A stretch of DNA of 64,000 nucleotides from Acinetobacter towneri DSM 14962 = CIP 107472 (GTDB lineage Bacteria > Pseudomonadota > Gammaproteobacteria > Pseudomonadales > Moraxellaceae). The DNA lies in the NCBI RefSeq assembly GCF_000368785.1, contig NZ_KB849695.1, forward strand, positions 103,650-167,649, written 5' to 3'. Positions 45,092-54,958 of this stretch are shown in pieces (the first letter of the stretch is position 1; the number at the start of each line of letters is the position of its first letter). A program made the translations under genes and the position numbers. Below the pieces are notes generated by a model. It had not been told where the DNA came from and ran no database searches. It saw only the letters and a program-made list of their open reading frames with translations.

Positions 45092-45307
45092 TTAAAGCTT
45101 CTCAATCAAAATACGATCAACTTGCTTTAAGCCTGATTGCTTTTCATGGTTCTTACGGCGAATTTTGATTTGCTGATCTTCAGCCAAATCCTGTAACAAC
45201 AACTCTACCGCCACCATAGCTTCAAGTGGTAAATCTTGTCCAATCCACTTTTGCTCACCCGCATCCATTAAAGTGACTTCATCATTAATTTGCTCGTACA
45301 AACTCAT
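45092..45307 (-). CDS. Small conserved-looking hypothetical protein, 71 residues
   Basis: Not recognised. The product has an acidic first half (NDEVTLMDAGEQKWIGQ, LPLEAMVAVELLLQDLAEDQQ, helical) and a basic second half (KIRRKNHEKQSGLKQVDRILIEKL). GAGATGAGAA stands just before the ATG, and a terminator follows, so it is likely a true gene. It has no membrane helix or Cys pair. It lies between tkt and a GNAT gene. Confidence 0.65.
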   Translation of the reverse strand: MSLYEQINDEVTLMDAGEQKWIGQDLPLEAMVAVELLLQDLAEDQQIKIRRKNHEKQSGLKQVDRILIEKL

Positions 45308-45410
45308 TTCTCATCTCACTCAATTACACAGAGGTTTATTCACAAACCTGACTTACACTGACAAAATTTGTTGGATCATCACATCGAATACCAAACAAAT
45401 ATGCAAAAAT

Positions 45411-45440
45411 AAAAGACGTCCCTTTGCAGGAACGCCTTTA
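45411..45440 (-). terminator. Terminator after transketolase
   Basis: In minus-strand RNA, AAAGGCGUUCC pairs with GGGACGUCUUU with one wobble and one bulge, followed by a U-rich end (TTTTATTTTT). It lies about 20 bases after the tkt stop. Confidence 0.72.
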
Positions 45441-45459
45441 AAAACACTGGATTAAAAAA

Positions 45460-47448
45460 TTAAGCTGTTAATTCTTTTACTGCAGCAACAACCGCTTCAG
45501 TGGTAATGCCAAAGTACTGATACAAGTCTTTTGCAGGTGCAGATTCACCATAAGTTGTCATACCAATAACTTTACCGTCTAAGCCGACAAACTTCCACCA
45601 GTAGTCTACATGCGCTGCTTCAACCGCAACACGTGCACGAATATGTGATGGCAATACCGCTTCACGATATGCTGCATCTTGCTTCACAAATTCTTCTGCA
45701 CACGGCATAGACACAACACGTACACCTTCAAGCTGCGCGTATGCTTCCATTGCCAAGCCCACTTCTGAACCTGTTGCAATAATAATGGCTTTCAATTCAC
45801 CTTTTTCTTCAGCCAAGACATAACCACCTTTTGCCACGTTCTCAATTTGCGCTTGAGTACGAGTTTGGAATGGCAAGTTTTGACGTGAGAAAATTAAAGC
45901 AGTTGGACCTTCGCTGCGTACTAATGCAGATTTCCAAGAAATAGCCGCTTCAACGGTATCTGCAGGACGCCATGTATTTAAGTTTGGCGTACCACGTAAA
46001 GATGCAATTTGTTCAATCGGTTGGTGTGTTGGACCATCTTCACCCAAACCAATCGAGTCGTGGGTATACACATGAATCACACGTTGCTTCATTAATGCAG
46101 ACATACGCACGGCATTACGCGCATATTCCATAAACATTAAGAATGTTGCAACGTAAGGAATGAAACCACCGTGAAGTGCTACACCATTTGCAATAGCAGT
46201 CATACCAAACTCACGTACGCCATAATGCACGTAGTTCCCTGCTGCATTGTCCTGAACGCCTTGGCAACCCTTCCAAAGGGTTAAGTTTGAACCTGCCAAG
46301 TCTGCAGAACCACCCAATAATTCAGGCAATAATGGGCCAAATGCTTGCAAAGTATTTTGGCTGGCTTTACGCGTTGCAATAGTTTCAGCTTTAGCATTGG
46401 TTTCAGCAATAAACGCATCTGCCTGCGCGATGAATTCTGCAGGTAGTTCACCGCTTAAACGGCGTTTAAGTTCTGCAGCTTCCGTTGGATATTTTGCTGC
46501 ATAGGCATCAAAAGTTGTATTCCATGCTGCTTCTGCTTCTGCACCTTTCGCTTTAGCATCCCAAGCGGCATATACATCTTCAGGAATAACAAATGCTTCA
46601 TCTGTCCAGCCTAATGCTTGACGCGTCAAAGCGATTTCATCATGGCCTAATGGCGCACCGTGACAGTCTTCTTTACCTTGTTTGTTTGGCGAACCTAAAC
46701 CAATAACAGTTTTACAAATAATAATAGTCGGTTTTTGCGTTTCAGCTTTTGCTTCAACCGTTGCAGCACGAATTGCATCGGCATCGTGACCATCAACTTT
46801 TAAGACTTGCCAGCCGTAAGATAAGAAACGTTGTTCGGTATCGTCAGAGAACCAGCCTTCTACTTCACCATCAATAGAAATGCCGTTGTCATCATAATAA
46901 ACAACCAGCTTGCCTAAACCTAAAGTACCTGCCAATGAACATGCTTCGTGTGAAACACCTTCCATTAAGCAACCATCACCCAAGAAACAGTAAGTGAAAT
47001 GGTCTACAACCTGAATATCTTCTTTATTAAATTGTGCAGCCAGTGTTTTTTCTGCTAAAGCAAAACCAACAGCATTGGCAATCCCCTGACCGAGTGGACC
47101 AGTGGTGGTTTCAATCCCTGGTGCATAACCCAATTCTGGGTGGCCAGGTGTTTTAGAGTGTAACTGACGGAACGCTTTTAAATCTTCGATTGAAAGATCA
47201 TAACCTGTTAAATGCAACAACGCATATTGCAACATTGAACCATGACCATTAGACAATACAAAACGGTCGCGGTTTGCCCATTGTGGATTGGTTGGGTTGT
47301 GATTCAAAAATTCACGCCACACCACATCGGCAATATCTGCCATCCCCATCGGTGCACCTGGATGTCCTGAATTTGCTTTTTGCACAGCATCCATTGCCAA
47401 TACACGAATTGCGTTTGCAATACGACGTTCGTTAAGCGGGGTCGTCAT
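45460..47448 (-). CDS. tkt: Transketolase
   Basis: Thiamine diphosphate enzyme of the pentose phosphate pathway that moves two-carbon units. The 662-residue protein shows the TPP-binding GDGCLMEG near residue 155, the N-terminal [14 protein letters not shown], and the C-terminal catalytic segment [21 protein letters not shown] gap of about 700 bases separates it from divergent metK. Confidence 0.97.
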   Translation of the reverse strand: MTTPLNERRIANAIRVLAMDAVQKANSGHPGAPMGMADIADVVWREFLNHNPTNPQWANRDRFVLSNGHGSMLQYALLHLTGYDLSIEDLKAFRQLHSKTPGHPELGYAPGIETTTGPLGQGIANAVGFALAEKTLAAQFNKEDIQVVDHFTYCFLGDGCLMEGVSHEACSLAGTLGLGKLVVYYDDNGISIDGEVEGWFSDDTEQRFLSYGWQVLKVDGHDADAIRAATVEAKAETQKPTIIICKTVIGLGSPNKQGKEDCHGAPLGHDEIALTRQALGWTDEAFVIPEDVYAAWDAKAKGAEAEAAWNTTFDAYAAKYPTEAAELKRRLSGELPAEFIAQADAFIAETNAKAETIATRKASQNTLQAFGPLLPELLGGSADLAGSNLTLWKGCQGVQDNAAGNYVHYGVREFGMTAIANGVALHGGFIPYVATFLMFMEYARNAVRMSALMKQRVIHVYTHDSIGLGEDGPTHQPIEQIASLRGTPNLNTWRPADTVEAAISWKSALVRSEGPTALIFSRQNLPFQTRTQAQIENVAKGGYVLAEEKGELKAIIIATGSEVGLAMEAYAQLEGVRVVSMPCAEEFVKQDAAYREAVLPSHIRARVAVEAAHVDYWWKFVGLDGKVIGMTTYGESAPAKDLYQYFGITTEAVVAAVKELTA

Positions 47449-48148
47449 AGGTCAGAGTCCACAAAAAATCGTTAAATAGAAGAAGATGAATAGAATTCAA
47501 AACAGCCGCTATTCTCTCAAAAAAACGCCTGAGGGGTAAAGCCTATGCAACAATATTTCCGCATTAATTCCCATTCAGGGTATTTTTCGTGCAAATTCAA
47601 AGACGTTTTCACGTTTATAACAACAAGAAAATAGCTAATTGCCGTGTTAAGCTCTATTCTTGGCAAAATTCTAAAGTATAGATATTTCAATCAAATGCAT
47701 AGCAACAAGTTAAAACACAACAGTATTCTGTAGAAATAATAGACAGATTTTAACACATCTTGAATTTTATTCACTTTTCACACAATAAATTGAATCACAG
47801 CCATCGTCCAAAATTTTAAAACAGCTTTTGAAAATGCAGCTTGATGCAGATAAAGTCAATTCAAAGTCTTTAAATTACCCATCTACAATATTGTTTTTAA
47901 AAATGATTCACCACTTAAAAACAAGGTGCTCCTTAGTTTAAAATTATGACAGCATACTTTAGCCAACATGAATATTTTTGAGTCACAATATAGTCATACC
48001 GATACTTTATCTATTTTTTAGCTAAAGATATGCGATAAAAAGTCATTGAATTGAAATAAATTCAGCCAATTTAGTCGTAATGCGCTAGTCCTAAAGTCTA
48101 ACTCGATGTAACATATTGCGTCTTTTGAATTTAACTGTGATAGGACTT
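47449..48148. other. Long intergenic region between tkt and metK
   Basis: About 700 bases with no convincing coding frame and very AT-rich. It must hold both divergent promoters. No SAM riboswitch consensus, MetR-type TGAA-N5-TTCA site or terminator could be recognised by eye. The length is unusual for this otherwise compact window, so a small RNA or regulatory element is possible but not shown. Confidence 0.5.
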
Positions 48149-49315
48149 ATGCGCGAGTACGCTGTATTTACCTCGGAATCTGTAAGCGAAGGCCATCCAG
48201 ATAAAATGGCTGACCAAATCAGTGATGCCATTTTGGATGCAATCTTAAAAGAAGACCCTTATGCGCGGGTTGCTTGTGAAACGCTTGTAAAAACGGGTGC
48301 GGTTGTACTGGCAGGTGAAATCACAACAACTGCAAATGTCGATTTTGAAGCCGTTGTTCGTCAAACCGTAAATGGCATTGGTTACCATCATTCTGACTTA
48401 GGTTTTGATGGTTCAACCTGTGCGGTCATTAACATGATTGGTAAACAATCACCTGAAATTGCACAAGGTGTAGACCGTCAAAAGCCTGAAGATCAAGGCG
48501 CAGGTGACCAAGGTTTGATGTTTGGTTACGCCAGCCGTGAAACTGATGTATTAATGCCTGCCCCAATTTCTTACGCACACCGCTTAATGGAAAAGCAAGC
48601 TGAATTACGTCGCAGTGGTGCTTTGCCGTGGTTACGCCCAGATGCAAAAAGTCAGGTGACTTTTGCTTATGAAAATGGTGTGCCTGTACGTTTGGACGCG
48701 GTGGTGTTATCTACTCAGCATGATCCTGAAATTTCTCAAATTCAGCTTAAAGAAGCGGTAATTGAAGAAATTGTGAAAAAAGTGATTCCTGCAGAAATGT
48801 TCCATGCAGACACCAAATTCCACATCAACCCAACAGGTATGTTTGTGATTGGCGGTCCTGTAGGTGACTGCGGTTTAACTGGTCGCAAAATCATTGTCGA
48901 TACTTACGGCGGCATGGCACGTCATGGTGGCGGTGCATTCTCTGGTAAAGACCCATCTAAAGTTGACCGTTCTGCTGCTTATGCAGGCCGTTATGTTGCC
49001 AAAAATATTGTGGCAGCTGGCTTGGCAGACAAATGTGAAATTCAGGTGTCTTATGCTATTGGTGTTGCAGAGCCAACATCAATTTCAATCAACACCTTCA
49101 ACACTGCAAAAGTGGCAGATGAGTTGATTATTGCTTTAGTACGTGAACACTTCGATTTACGTCCATACGGCATTACCAACATGTTGAACCTGTTACAACC
49201 GATGTATAAGCAAACTGCAGCCTATGGTCACTTTGGTCGTCAAGGTTCTGACACTGCATTTACATGGGAAAAAACCGACAAAGTTGAGGCGTTAAAAGCT
49301 TCTGCAGGTCTGTAA
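48149..49315 (+). CDS. metK: S-adenosylmethionine synthetase
   Basis: Makes S-adenosylmethionine from methionine and ATP. The ATG at 48149 ([20 protein letters not shown]) matches the family start and gives 388 residues; an in-frame TTG at 48116 would add 11 residues without homology. [12 protein letters not shown] and [12 protein letters not shown] are the two classical signatures. AGGA lies close to the ATG. A terminator follows. Confidence 0.97.
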   Translation: MREYAVFTSESVSEGHPDKMADQISDAILDAILKEDPYARVACETLVKTGAVVLAGEITTTANVDFEAVVRQTVNGIGYHHSDLGFDGSTCAVINMIGKQSPEIAQGVDRQKPEDQGAGDQGLMFGYASRETDVLMPAPISYAHRLMEKQAELRRSGALPWLRPDAKSQVTFAYENGVPVRLDAVVLSTQHDPEISQIQLKEAVIEEIVKKVIPAEMFHADTKFHINPTGMFVIGGPVGDCGLTGRKIIVDTYGGMARHGGGAFSGKDPSKVDRSAAYAGRYVAKNIVAAGLADKCEIQVSYAIGVAEPTSISINTFNTAKVADELIIALVREHFDLRPYGITNMLNLLQPMYKQTAAYGHFGRQGSDTAFTWEKTDKVEALKASAGL

Positions 49316-49337
49316 TGTAAAACTTTTCAGTTTTATC

Positions 49338-49361
49338 AAGCTCACTTCGGTGGGCTTTTTT
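49338..49361 (+). terminator. Terminator after metK
   Basis: AAGCTCAC and GTGGGCTT pair around a TTCG tetraloop, with a following T-run. One base pair is a G-U wobble. Confidence 0.82.
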
Positions 49362-49473
49362 ATGCCTAAAATTTAGCTGTCAAACCACAATATACAAAAT
49401 ACGAATATGTTATAGTGAATCATTCCTGAGATTTTTTAAATACTCATCTAAGATAATGATGTAGGAGTTTATT

Positions 49474-49785
49474 ATGGCGGTTATTCTTCAAGTCGATTTC
49501 CCTTCTGAAGGCCCATTTGGCGAAAGCATGAGCCAAGCGTACCGTGAACTTGCAGAAAGCATTAACCTAGAAACTGGCATGCTTTGGAAAATTTGGACTG
49601 AGAACAGTCAAACACAGGAAGCCGGTGGAATCTATCTGTTTGATCATGCGGCCAATGCTGAACGCTATTTAAAAATGCACACTGCACGTTTAGAAAGTTT
49701 TGGCGTGAAGAATATTCGTGGCAAGATTTTTGAGGTGAATGCTGCACTGTCTGCAATCAACCAAGCTGACTTCTTAAGTCGCTAA
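49474..49785 (+). CDS. ydhR: YdhR-family putative monooxygenase
   Basis: A 103-residue protein of dimeric ferredoxin-like fold. VILQVDFPSEGPFGESM, LAESINLETGMLWKIWTE, AGGIYLFDH and HTARLESFG align with E. coli YdhR, recalled from memory as nearly the same length. Related small monooxygenases act on quinones and aromatics without cofactors, but YdhR has no proven substrate. AGGAG precedes the ATG by about seven bases. Confidence 0.85.
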   Translation: MAVILQVDFPSEGPFGESMSQAYRELAESINLETGMLWKIWTENSQTQEAGGIYLFDHAANAERYLKMHTARLESFGVKNIRGKIFEVNAALSAINQADFLSR

Positions 49786-49937
49786 TCTTTTTAAATTGCT
49801 CATCCATATTGAAGAATAAAATGGTGAGTCTCTTCAATATTGAAAAAACAGTTGAATAAAATCCTGAACCATTTAATGATTCAGGATTTTTTGAAATCTT
49901 GTATAGACGAAATAAGCGTTAAGCTTGGATGCAGCAC

Positions 49938-50171
49938 TTATTGCGTACGAATCACCTCAAGCACCGATTGTTGCACGGGCACTTCTTGATGATCTTGCAA
50001 ATAAACATGCACGACTTTAAACACAACGGCTGCTGCCAAGCATGCCAAAATACAGAATAACCAGAAACCATAAGGACTACGAATATTGTGTGAACCACAA
50101 GTACCACATTCTTTTTCTGATGATTCCACCACCCGATTGCAACATGCGCAACGATACTGATGATACAGCAT
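49938..50171 (-). CDS. Small zinc-ribbon membrane protein, 77 residues
   Basis: The N-terminal cytoplasmic part has CACC (residues 8-11) and CGTCG (22-26), a four-Cys zinc ribbon, then a single membrane helix (FWLFCILACLAAAVVFKVVHV, residues about 32-53) and a short outer tail. Family not recognised; it may be a zinc-ribbon membrane protein of the type often found alone. Function unknown. Confidence 0.7.
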   Translation of the reverse strand: MLYHQYRCACCNRVVESSEKECGTCGSHNIRSPYGFWLFCILACLAAAVVFKVVHVYLQDHQEVPVQQSVLEVIRTQ

Positions 50172-50482
50172 AGGTATTCTCCTACTTCACTGTAATTCTT
50201 GTTTTTATTGTTACACCATCTACCCTGATGCAGTGTAATTTTGTTTAAGCAACTGTGACACTTTGTAGCTTACACCCTTTGGATGATTGAGCAGACACAA
50301 TCGCTTGTAAATTAGAATGTCAAAGTTCGGCTATTCGCGCAAATCGTATTTTTGAATAAACAGTCACTTTATCCATCTAAAATAGGTATGTCGTGGTAAA
50401 ATTCTACATGTTCGATCATCTAAAACTTAGGTTCAAACTTAGCTTTCAGTACATATTTTTTTATTACACGGAGTAAGTTAAA
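50172..50482. other. Intergenic region with an inverted repeat
   Basis: About 310 bases without a gene. TTACAC at 50210-50215 is mirrored by GTGTAA at 50232-50237, about 40 bases upstream of the zinc-ribbon gene start, a possible operator. The rest holds the promoter of the small basic gene. Confidence 0.4.
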
Positions 50483-50692
50483 GTGGTACAACTCATTAAA
50501 AAAGGCGGCTTGCGTGAACGTGCCAACCGTAGCCGTAAATATCAAGGTTCGGAAAATACCGAAGCAACTTTGCGATCAAACCGTACTTATCAACCCAATC
50601 ATTTAGATAAAACTGAAAACACGACTAAAACCGAAATTCCGAATAAAAAATCGTCAAACTTGGCTTTTGACGACATCAAAGCGTCTGATTAA
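50483..50692 (+). CDS. Small basic, disordered hypothetical protein, 69 residues
   Basis: Starts with GTG at 50483, about eight bases after CGGAGTAAG, a good ribosome site. The product is rich in Lys, Arg, Asn and Thr and low in hydrophobic residues (KKGGLRERANRSRKYQGSEN, then TENTTKTEIPNKKSSN). It looks unstructured and may bind nucleic acid. Family not recognised. A convergent LysE-family gene follows 20 bases on. Confidence 0.6.
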   Translation: MVQLIKKGGLRERANRSRKYQGSENTEATLRSNRTYQPNHLDKTENTTKTEIPNKKSSNLAFDDIKASD

Positions 50693-50712
50693 TTGACATT
50701 AAAACTTATGTT

Positions 50713-51348
50713 TTAAAACATACGTAGTGCATCTAACCACAACCACACAGCAAACAATAAAAATAATCCGCCCGAGACCATATCAATATAACTGCCTGAA
50801 CGCTGATATAACTTTTTCATTTTTGGTGTAGAAAGTAGCAACATAAATAGTGTAAATGTCACAAAAGTTTGGATTGGAATAATCACTGCCAATTGGGCTT
50901 TTAAAGATGCACTTGCCGATGAACTCAACGCCAAAGCAAATACGCTGCTAAAATAAATTAAGGTTTTCGGATTAGATAAATTGGTGAATAGCCCCAATAA
51001 AAAGTAGTTTTTTGCGGCTGGAATTTGCACTTGAGTATCATCAAACTGTTTGCGCTGCTGCCAACTATGCCAACCGCCCGACAACATGCCCCATCCCATT
51101 TTGGCAAGAAATAAACCGCCAATCAGCATTAAGACTTGCTGAATCCAAGGAAACTGCTGCACCAAAACCGTAAAACCCAATAAGGTCAGCACCACCCACA
51201 CCACAATCCCCGATGAAATGCCCGCAATAATCTGCAAGGTATTACGGCGGGTATTGCTGGCTGCACTTTTGGCAATTAATAAAACATCTGGTCCTGGACT
51301 AAGCTGTGCCACAAAATGCAGCGAACAAATGGTGAATAACAAAGACAT
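50713..51348 (-). CDS. LysE/RhtB family amino acid exporter
   Basis: An inner membrane exporter of amino acids or related compounds with about six helices. The segment VAQLSPGPDVLLIAKSA near residue 10 is the LysE family signature, and FTNLSNPKTLIYFSSVFALAL matches the mid-protein motif. The ATG at 51348 is chosen over 51420, since homology begins at MSLLFTICSLHFVAQ; length is then 211 residues, normal for RhtB. Substrate unknown. Confidence 0.9.
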   Translation of the reverse strand: MSLLFTICSLHFVAQLSPGPDVLLIAKSAASNTRRNTLQIIAGISSGIVVWVVLTLLGFTVLVQQFPWIQQVLMLIGGLFLAKMGWGMLSGGWHSWQQRKQFDDTQVQIPAAKNYFLLGLFTNLSNPKTLIYFSSVFALALSSSASASLKAQLAVIIPIQTFVTFTLFMLLLSTPKMKKLYQRSGSYIDMVSGGLFLLFAVWLWLDALRMF

Positions 51349-51468
51349 AAATACATCAGGAGAATTGAAAATCCGATTATACCTTGTGCGGTAGGAGAAT
51401 AAATAAGGCTTTAAATGCACACCTCAATGTTTAAACACTCACGTGCATATTCACCAAAAAATACCCAT

Positions 51469-51498
51469 AAAAAAAACCGAATCAGCACGATTCGGTTT
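51469..51498 (-). terminator. Terminator after FxsA-like gene
   Basis: AAACCGAATC and GATTCGGTTT form a perfect ten-base stem around an AGCAC loop. The A-run on the plus strand at its left supplies the U-run for minus-strand RNA. It is about 20 bases after the gene's stop. Confidence 0.88.
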
Positions 51499-51518
51499 GA
51501 TCTCAAGCATCACCTATA

Positions 51519-52094
51519 TTATTTAGGTGGATTGACATCTTTCATTTCAATTTTTTTCGCATCGGGGGTAATTTCACGTGCTTCACCATCAATAATACTG
51601 GAATCACGACCACCGCCCTGCTGATTTTGCATGTCTTGCATTTGGCGCATTAAATCTGCAAACGGGTTTTGACCTGCTCCGCCCATGCCATTCATATCGC
51701 CCATCATGCCACCCATCATTTGATCCATCATGGCTTGCTGACGTTTCATCATGGCTTTCATCATTGCCGCTTTAAAGGCATTTTGTACGGCAGGAATCAT
51801 CACCAGCAATGCCAAAACATCGCTGATTAATCCTGGAATCATCAATAAAAAACCCGCAAAAATTTTAGGTAAATTATTACTCAGCGCAGGATCGGCACTC
51901 ATCTGCCCCATTTGCATTTGCTGCATTTGTGGCATCACGCCTGCAGAATATTTACGAATCAGGTTCAAACCAATGAAGAAAGCAGCGACAAACCAAAAGA
52001 ACACGTACCACATGCTCCCCACTAGGTCGCCCACACCAATCCAGACGAAGACTTCAAGAACTAAGCCAATTAGAACAATAAGAAATAATTTCAT
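51519..52094 (-). CDS. FxsA family membrane protein with Met-rich C-terminal part
   Basis: The start MKLFLIVLIGLVLEVFVWIGVGDLVG and KIFAGFLLMIPGLISDVLALLVMIP match FxsA, an E. coli membrane protein linked to phage T7 exclusion and F factor. Three or four helices lie in residues 1-115. Residues about 117-160 are Met-rich (MMKAMMKRQQAMMDQMMGGM and on), followed by a polar tail ending VNPPK. The function of the family is not known. At 191 residues it is longer than the E. coli protein (158). Confidence 0.85.
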   Translation of the reverse strand: MKLFLIVLIGLVLEVFVWIGVGDLVGSMWYVFFWFVAAFFIGLNLIRKYSAGVMPQMQQMQMGQMSADPALSNNLPKIFAGFLLMIPGLISDVLALLVMIPAVQNAFKAAMMKAMMKRQQAMMDQMMGGMMGDMNGMGGAGQNPFADLMRQMQDMQNQQGGGRDSSIIDGEAREITPDAKKIEMKDVNPPK

Positions 52095-52262
52095 GAAAAT
52101 TAATCTAATCTCAACAAAATAAATAAAATGCAGTAACCAAGTGCTTCATCGGGATCAAGCTTTTTTGATTCGCTGTTGTTTCAATATGGGCATTATTGTA
52201 TTTTTAAAGGTTAAGTCTGTCATTAATATTTTCATCATCACCCAATAACAGACTTAATACGT

Positions 52263-52658
52263 CTATATATTTAAACGATAAAGATAAAAATATGCGGCAT
52301 AAGTCAATAATAACCACAACGCAATAAAAACTGATGCTGCAATATAACTGCTCGGTTTTTGACTGATCGCATCGGCTTGTAAGCGACAACGCTGCATTAC
52401 TTCAGCAGGTACTAAACGCAATACCAACATGATGCCCAATGGCACTAAAATCAGGTCATCTAAATAACCCAAAACAGGTATAAAGTCTGGAATTAAATCA
52501 ATGGGAGAAATGGCATAAGCAGCGACCAACAATGCCAAAAGCTTTGCCATAAACGGCGTTTCAGAATCACGTGCGACAAACCAAACCGCATAAACATTTC
52601 GTTTAATTTGCTTCGCCCACTGTTTTAGCCTATCAATCCACTTCATTGCCACTCTCAT
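52263..52658 (-). CDS. YkvA/DUF1232 family membrane protein
   Basis: A 131-residue protein with the DUF1232 signature LLVAAYAISPIDLIPDFIPVLGYLDDLILV (residues about 40-70, quoted in part here as two helices), flanked by a basic N-terminus and a final membrane helix (IAASVFIALWLLLTYAAYFYLY). Function unknown. It ends 57 bases before the window's 52.2 kb terminator-less gap. Confidence 0.85.
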   Translation of the reverse strand: MRVAMKWIDRLKQWAKQIKRNVYAVWFVARDSETPFMAKLLALLVAAYAISPIDLIPDFIPVLGYLDDLILVPLGIMLVLRLVPAEVMQRCRLQADAISQKPSSYIAASVFIALWLLLTYAAYFYLYRLNI

Positions 52659-52846
52659 TTGCTACCGTATATAAAATATACACCTCAAAACTTAAAATAA
52701 AATGAAGTCCAAAATTGAAAATGTGGCGTGGGATACATTCCAATGGTTTAAACAGCAGCTTACTGACCGAATGTTTTGAAATTACTCCACACAAAAGAGA
52801 TTTAAACTCCTATAATTCAACTTGATGTAATTTTTTAAGGCTTGGC

Positions 52847-53392
52847 ATGTCACTTATTATTGGAATCGACCCTGGTTCTCGTCTAACGGGCTACGGCATT
52901 ATTGAACGTGATGGCGCTAAATTACGTTTTGTAGATGCAGGAACCATTCGCACCGAAACCAGTGAAATGCCTGAACGCTTAAAACGGATTTTTGCAGGGA
53001 TTGAACGGATTGTGAAATTTCACGGCCCGACTGAAGCTGCAGTTGAACAAGTGTTTATGGCGCAAAACCCAGACTCTGCCTTGAAATTGGGACAGGCTCG
53101 TGGTGCAGCGATTGCCGCTTTGGTGAATTTAGATTTACAAGTGGCGGAATATACCGCCCGTCAAATTAAACAATCTGTCGTGGGTTATGGCGCTGCCGAT
53201 AAAGAACAAGTACAAATGATGGTCATGAAACTATTAAATCTATCCATTAAACCACAACAAGATGCTGCCGATGCTTTGGCTGCTGCAATTTGCCATGCTC
53301 ATGCATCGGGCAGTATGACCAAATTGGCTGTGCTCAATGCCTTGGGTGGTATGGCACGCGGACGTAGTCGTTCAAGCTCCAGACGTCGCTAA
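52847..53392 (+). CDS. ruvC: Crossover junction endodeoxyribonuclease RuvC
   Basis: Resolves Holliday junctions. The 181-residue protein has [14 protein letters not shown] with the first catalytic Asp, [21 protein letters not shown] with the second acidic residue, and [12 protein letters not shown] with the last two, in normal order. ruvA and ruvB are not adjacent. TAAGG lies about nine bases before the ATG. Confidence 0.97.
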   Translation: MSLIIGIDPGSRLTGYGIIERDGAKLRFVDAGTIRTETSEMPERLKRIFAGIERIVKFHGPTEAAVEQVFMAQNPDSALKLGQARGAAIAALVNLDLQVAEYTARQIKQSVVGYGAADKEQVQMMVMKLLNLSIKPQQDAADALAAAICHAHASGSMTKLAVLNALGGMARGRSRSSSRRR

Positions 53393-53416
53393 ATCAGCAT
53401 CGCCATCGCTTATATT

Positions 53417-54937
53417 TTACCGATTCACAACCTGATAAATCGCTTGGCTCATGTGCTGTGCCTGTAAACCGCGCATGCCCTGCTGTGCCAATACATCCCC
53501 CGCCAAGGCATGTAACATGACAATTTCATGCAATTGAATTTTATGATGAAACTGGGCTTTTAAACTGGCAATCATGCCTGCCAACACATCGCCCATACCA
53601 CCTGTACCCATACCAGGATTGCCTGCGGTACAAATCCACAATGAACTTGCTTGCGGTTCTGTAGATGCAGCTTGCAAAGTCAAACTACCTGAACCTTTTA
53701 ACACCCAATCGCCTGCATAGCGTTGCTGCAATTGCTGAATCGCGGCAATACGGTCTGCTTCAATGGCTGCAACCGTAGTATTGAGCAAGGTCGCAGCCTC
53801 ACCTGAATGTGGTGTGGCATAACTGTTCGGTTTTAGTTGGGCTGGATGATGCGATGAATGCGCTTGTTTCGCCAAAAACCACAAGGCATCGGCATCGTAA
53901 ACTACTTCTACCTCGGACTGATTTAGCGCGGCAAACCAGTCTGCATAATGCTGTTCTGCCCAAGCATCTCGTCCTAGTCCCATCCCTAAACTCACGGCAT
54001 CGACCTGTGAAATTAAGTGCTGAATTTCTGCGCCTGTCAGTGCGTCTATATCCCGCAACATTAAATTCGGCGCACGGCTTAATATCGCCACATGATGTTT
54101 GGCATGACAGACCACAGTCACTTTCCCTGCACCTGCGCTTGATGCGGCTTCTGCAGCCATCATCACCGCACCACCCATTTGCGCATGTCCGCCCACAATC
54201 AACACATGCCCATAACTGCCTTTGTGTCCAAAAGCCTGCCGTGCGGGTAATTGAATCAAATGTGGTGTGAGTTGGGCCAACGCTTTGAGTTCTGCATCGG
54301 CTGGAATCAAATCCAGCACATCGACCAGTCCAGTATATTCCTGTGCCTGCCCTGTAAATAACCCTGCTTTCAAACCCAAAGCTGTAAAGGTGTAATCGGT
54401 TTTAATTGCACATGGCAATGGCTGCCCCGTGTTGGCATTTAAACCGCTTGGAATATCAACCGCAATTTTTAAACCCGCTTGTTGATTCATTGCGTGAATA
54501 AGCGACTGCCACTCATCATTTAAAGGACGATCTAAACCAATACCAAATAATGCATCAATATAGCAGTCATAACTTTGTTGAAATGCAAAACCTTGAATTA
54601 TATTGACTTGTTCTGTCTGAGCTTCTAAAAAAGCCTGATGTAAATCTGCCGATGAACCGCGTGTTGCTGCATAAATATCGACTTGAAAACCTGCTTGTTT
54701 TAAATATTTTGCAGTTAAATAGCCATCGCCTGCGTTATTGCCTTGTCCACAACACACAGCAATTTTTTGTATTGTAGATGGCTGTTTTGCAAAAATTTTG
54801 CGAATTTGTAAATGCAGTGTCCACGCCACTTGCTGCATTAAACCGTAAGAACTATTTTGACGGGCAAACCAGCGCTGCTCCCACGCTTGAATACTTTGAC
54901 TATGATAAACAGGGCTATGGTACACTTGCTGCGGCAT
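53417..54937 (-). CDS. nnr: Bifunctional NAD(P)H-hydrate epimerase/dehydratase
   Basis: Repairs damaged NADH and NADPH hydrates. The 506-residue protein has an N-terminal YjeF epimerase domain (residues 1-215, VCCGQGNNAGDGYLTAKYL, VDIPSGLNANTG) and a C-terminal ADP-dependent dehydratase domain (residues about 225-500, LIVGGHAQMGGA, TPHSGEAATLL, GNPGMGTGGMGDVLAGMI), the fused form of YjeF. It is convergent with ruvC and divergent from queG, with starts only 21 bases apart. Confidence 0.95.
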   Translation of the reverse strand: MPQQVYHSPVYHSQSIQAWEQRWFARQNSSYGLMQQVAWTLHLQIRKIFAKQPSTIQKIAVCCGQGNNAGDGYLTAKYLKQAGFQVDIYAATRGSSADLHQAFLEAQTEQVNIIQGFAFQQSYDCYIDALFGIGLDRPLNDEWQSLIHAMNQQAGLKIAVDIPSGLNANTGQPLPCAIKTDYTFTALGLKAGLFTGQAQEYTGLVDVLDLIPADAELKALAQLTPHLIQLPARQAFGHKGSYGHVLIVGGHAQMGGAVMMAAEAASSAGAGKVTVVCHAKHHVAILSRAPNLMLRDIDALTGAEIQHLISQVDAVSLGMGLGRDAWAEQHYADWFAALNQSEVEVVYDADALWFLAKQAHSSHHPAQLKPNSYATPHSGEAATLLNTTVAAIEADRIAAIQQLQQRYAGDWVLKGSGSLTLQAASTEPQASSLWICTAGNPGMGTGGMGDVLAGMIASLKAQFHHKIQLHEIVMLHALAGDVLAQQGMRGLQAQHMSQAIYQVVNR

Positions 54938-54958
54938 TTTCTTCCCTTCTATTTTGTT

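Noticed and set aside
47449..48148. SAM riboswitch before metK
   Set aside because: No recognisable SAM-I, SAM-II or SAM/SAH consensus could be read; recorded only as an unexplained gap.
54857..54958. N-terminal extension of QueG from in-frame Met codons
   Set aside because: It overlaps the nnr start on the other strand, and family homology begins after the Met at 54959.
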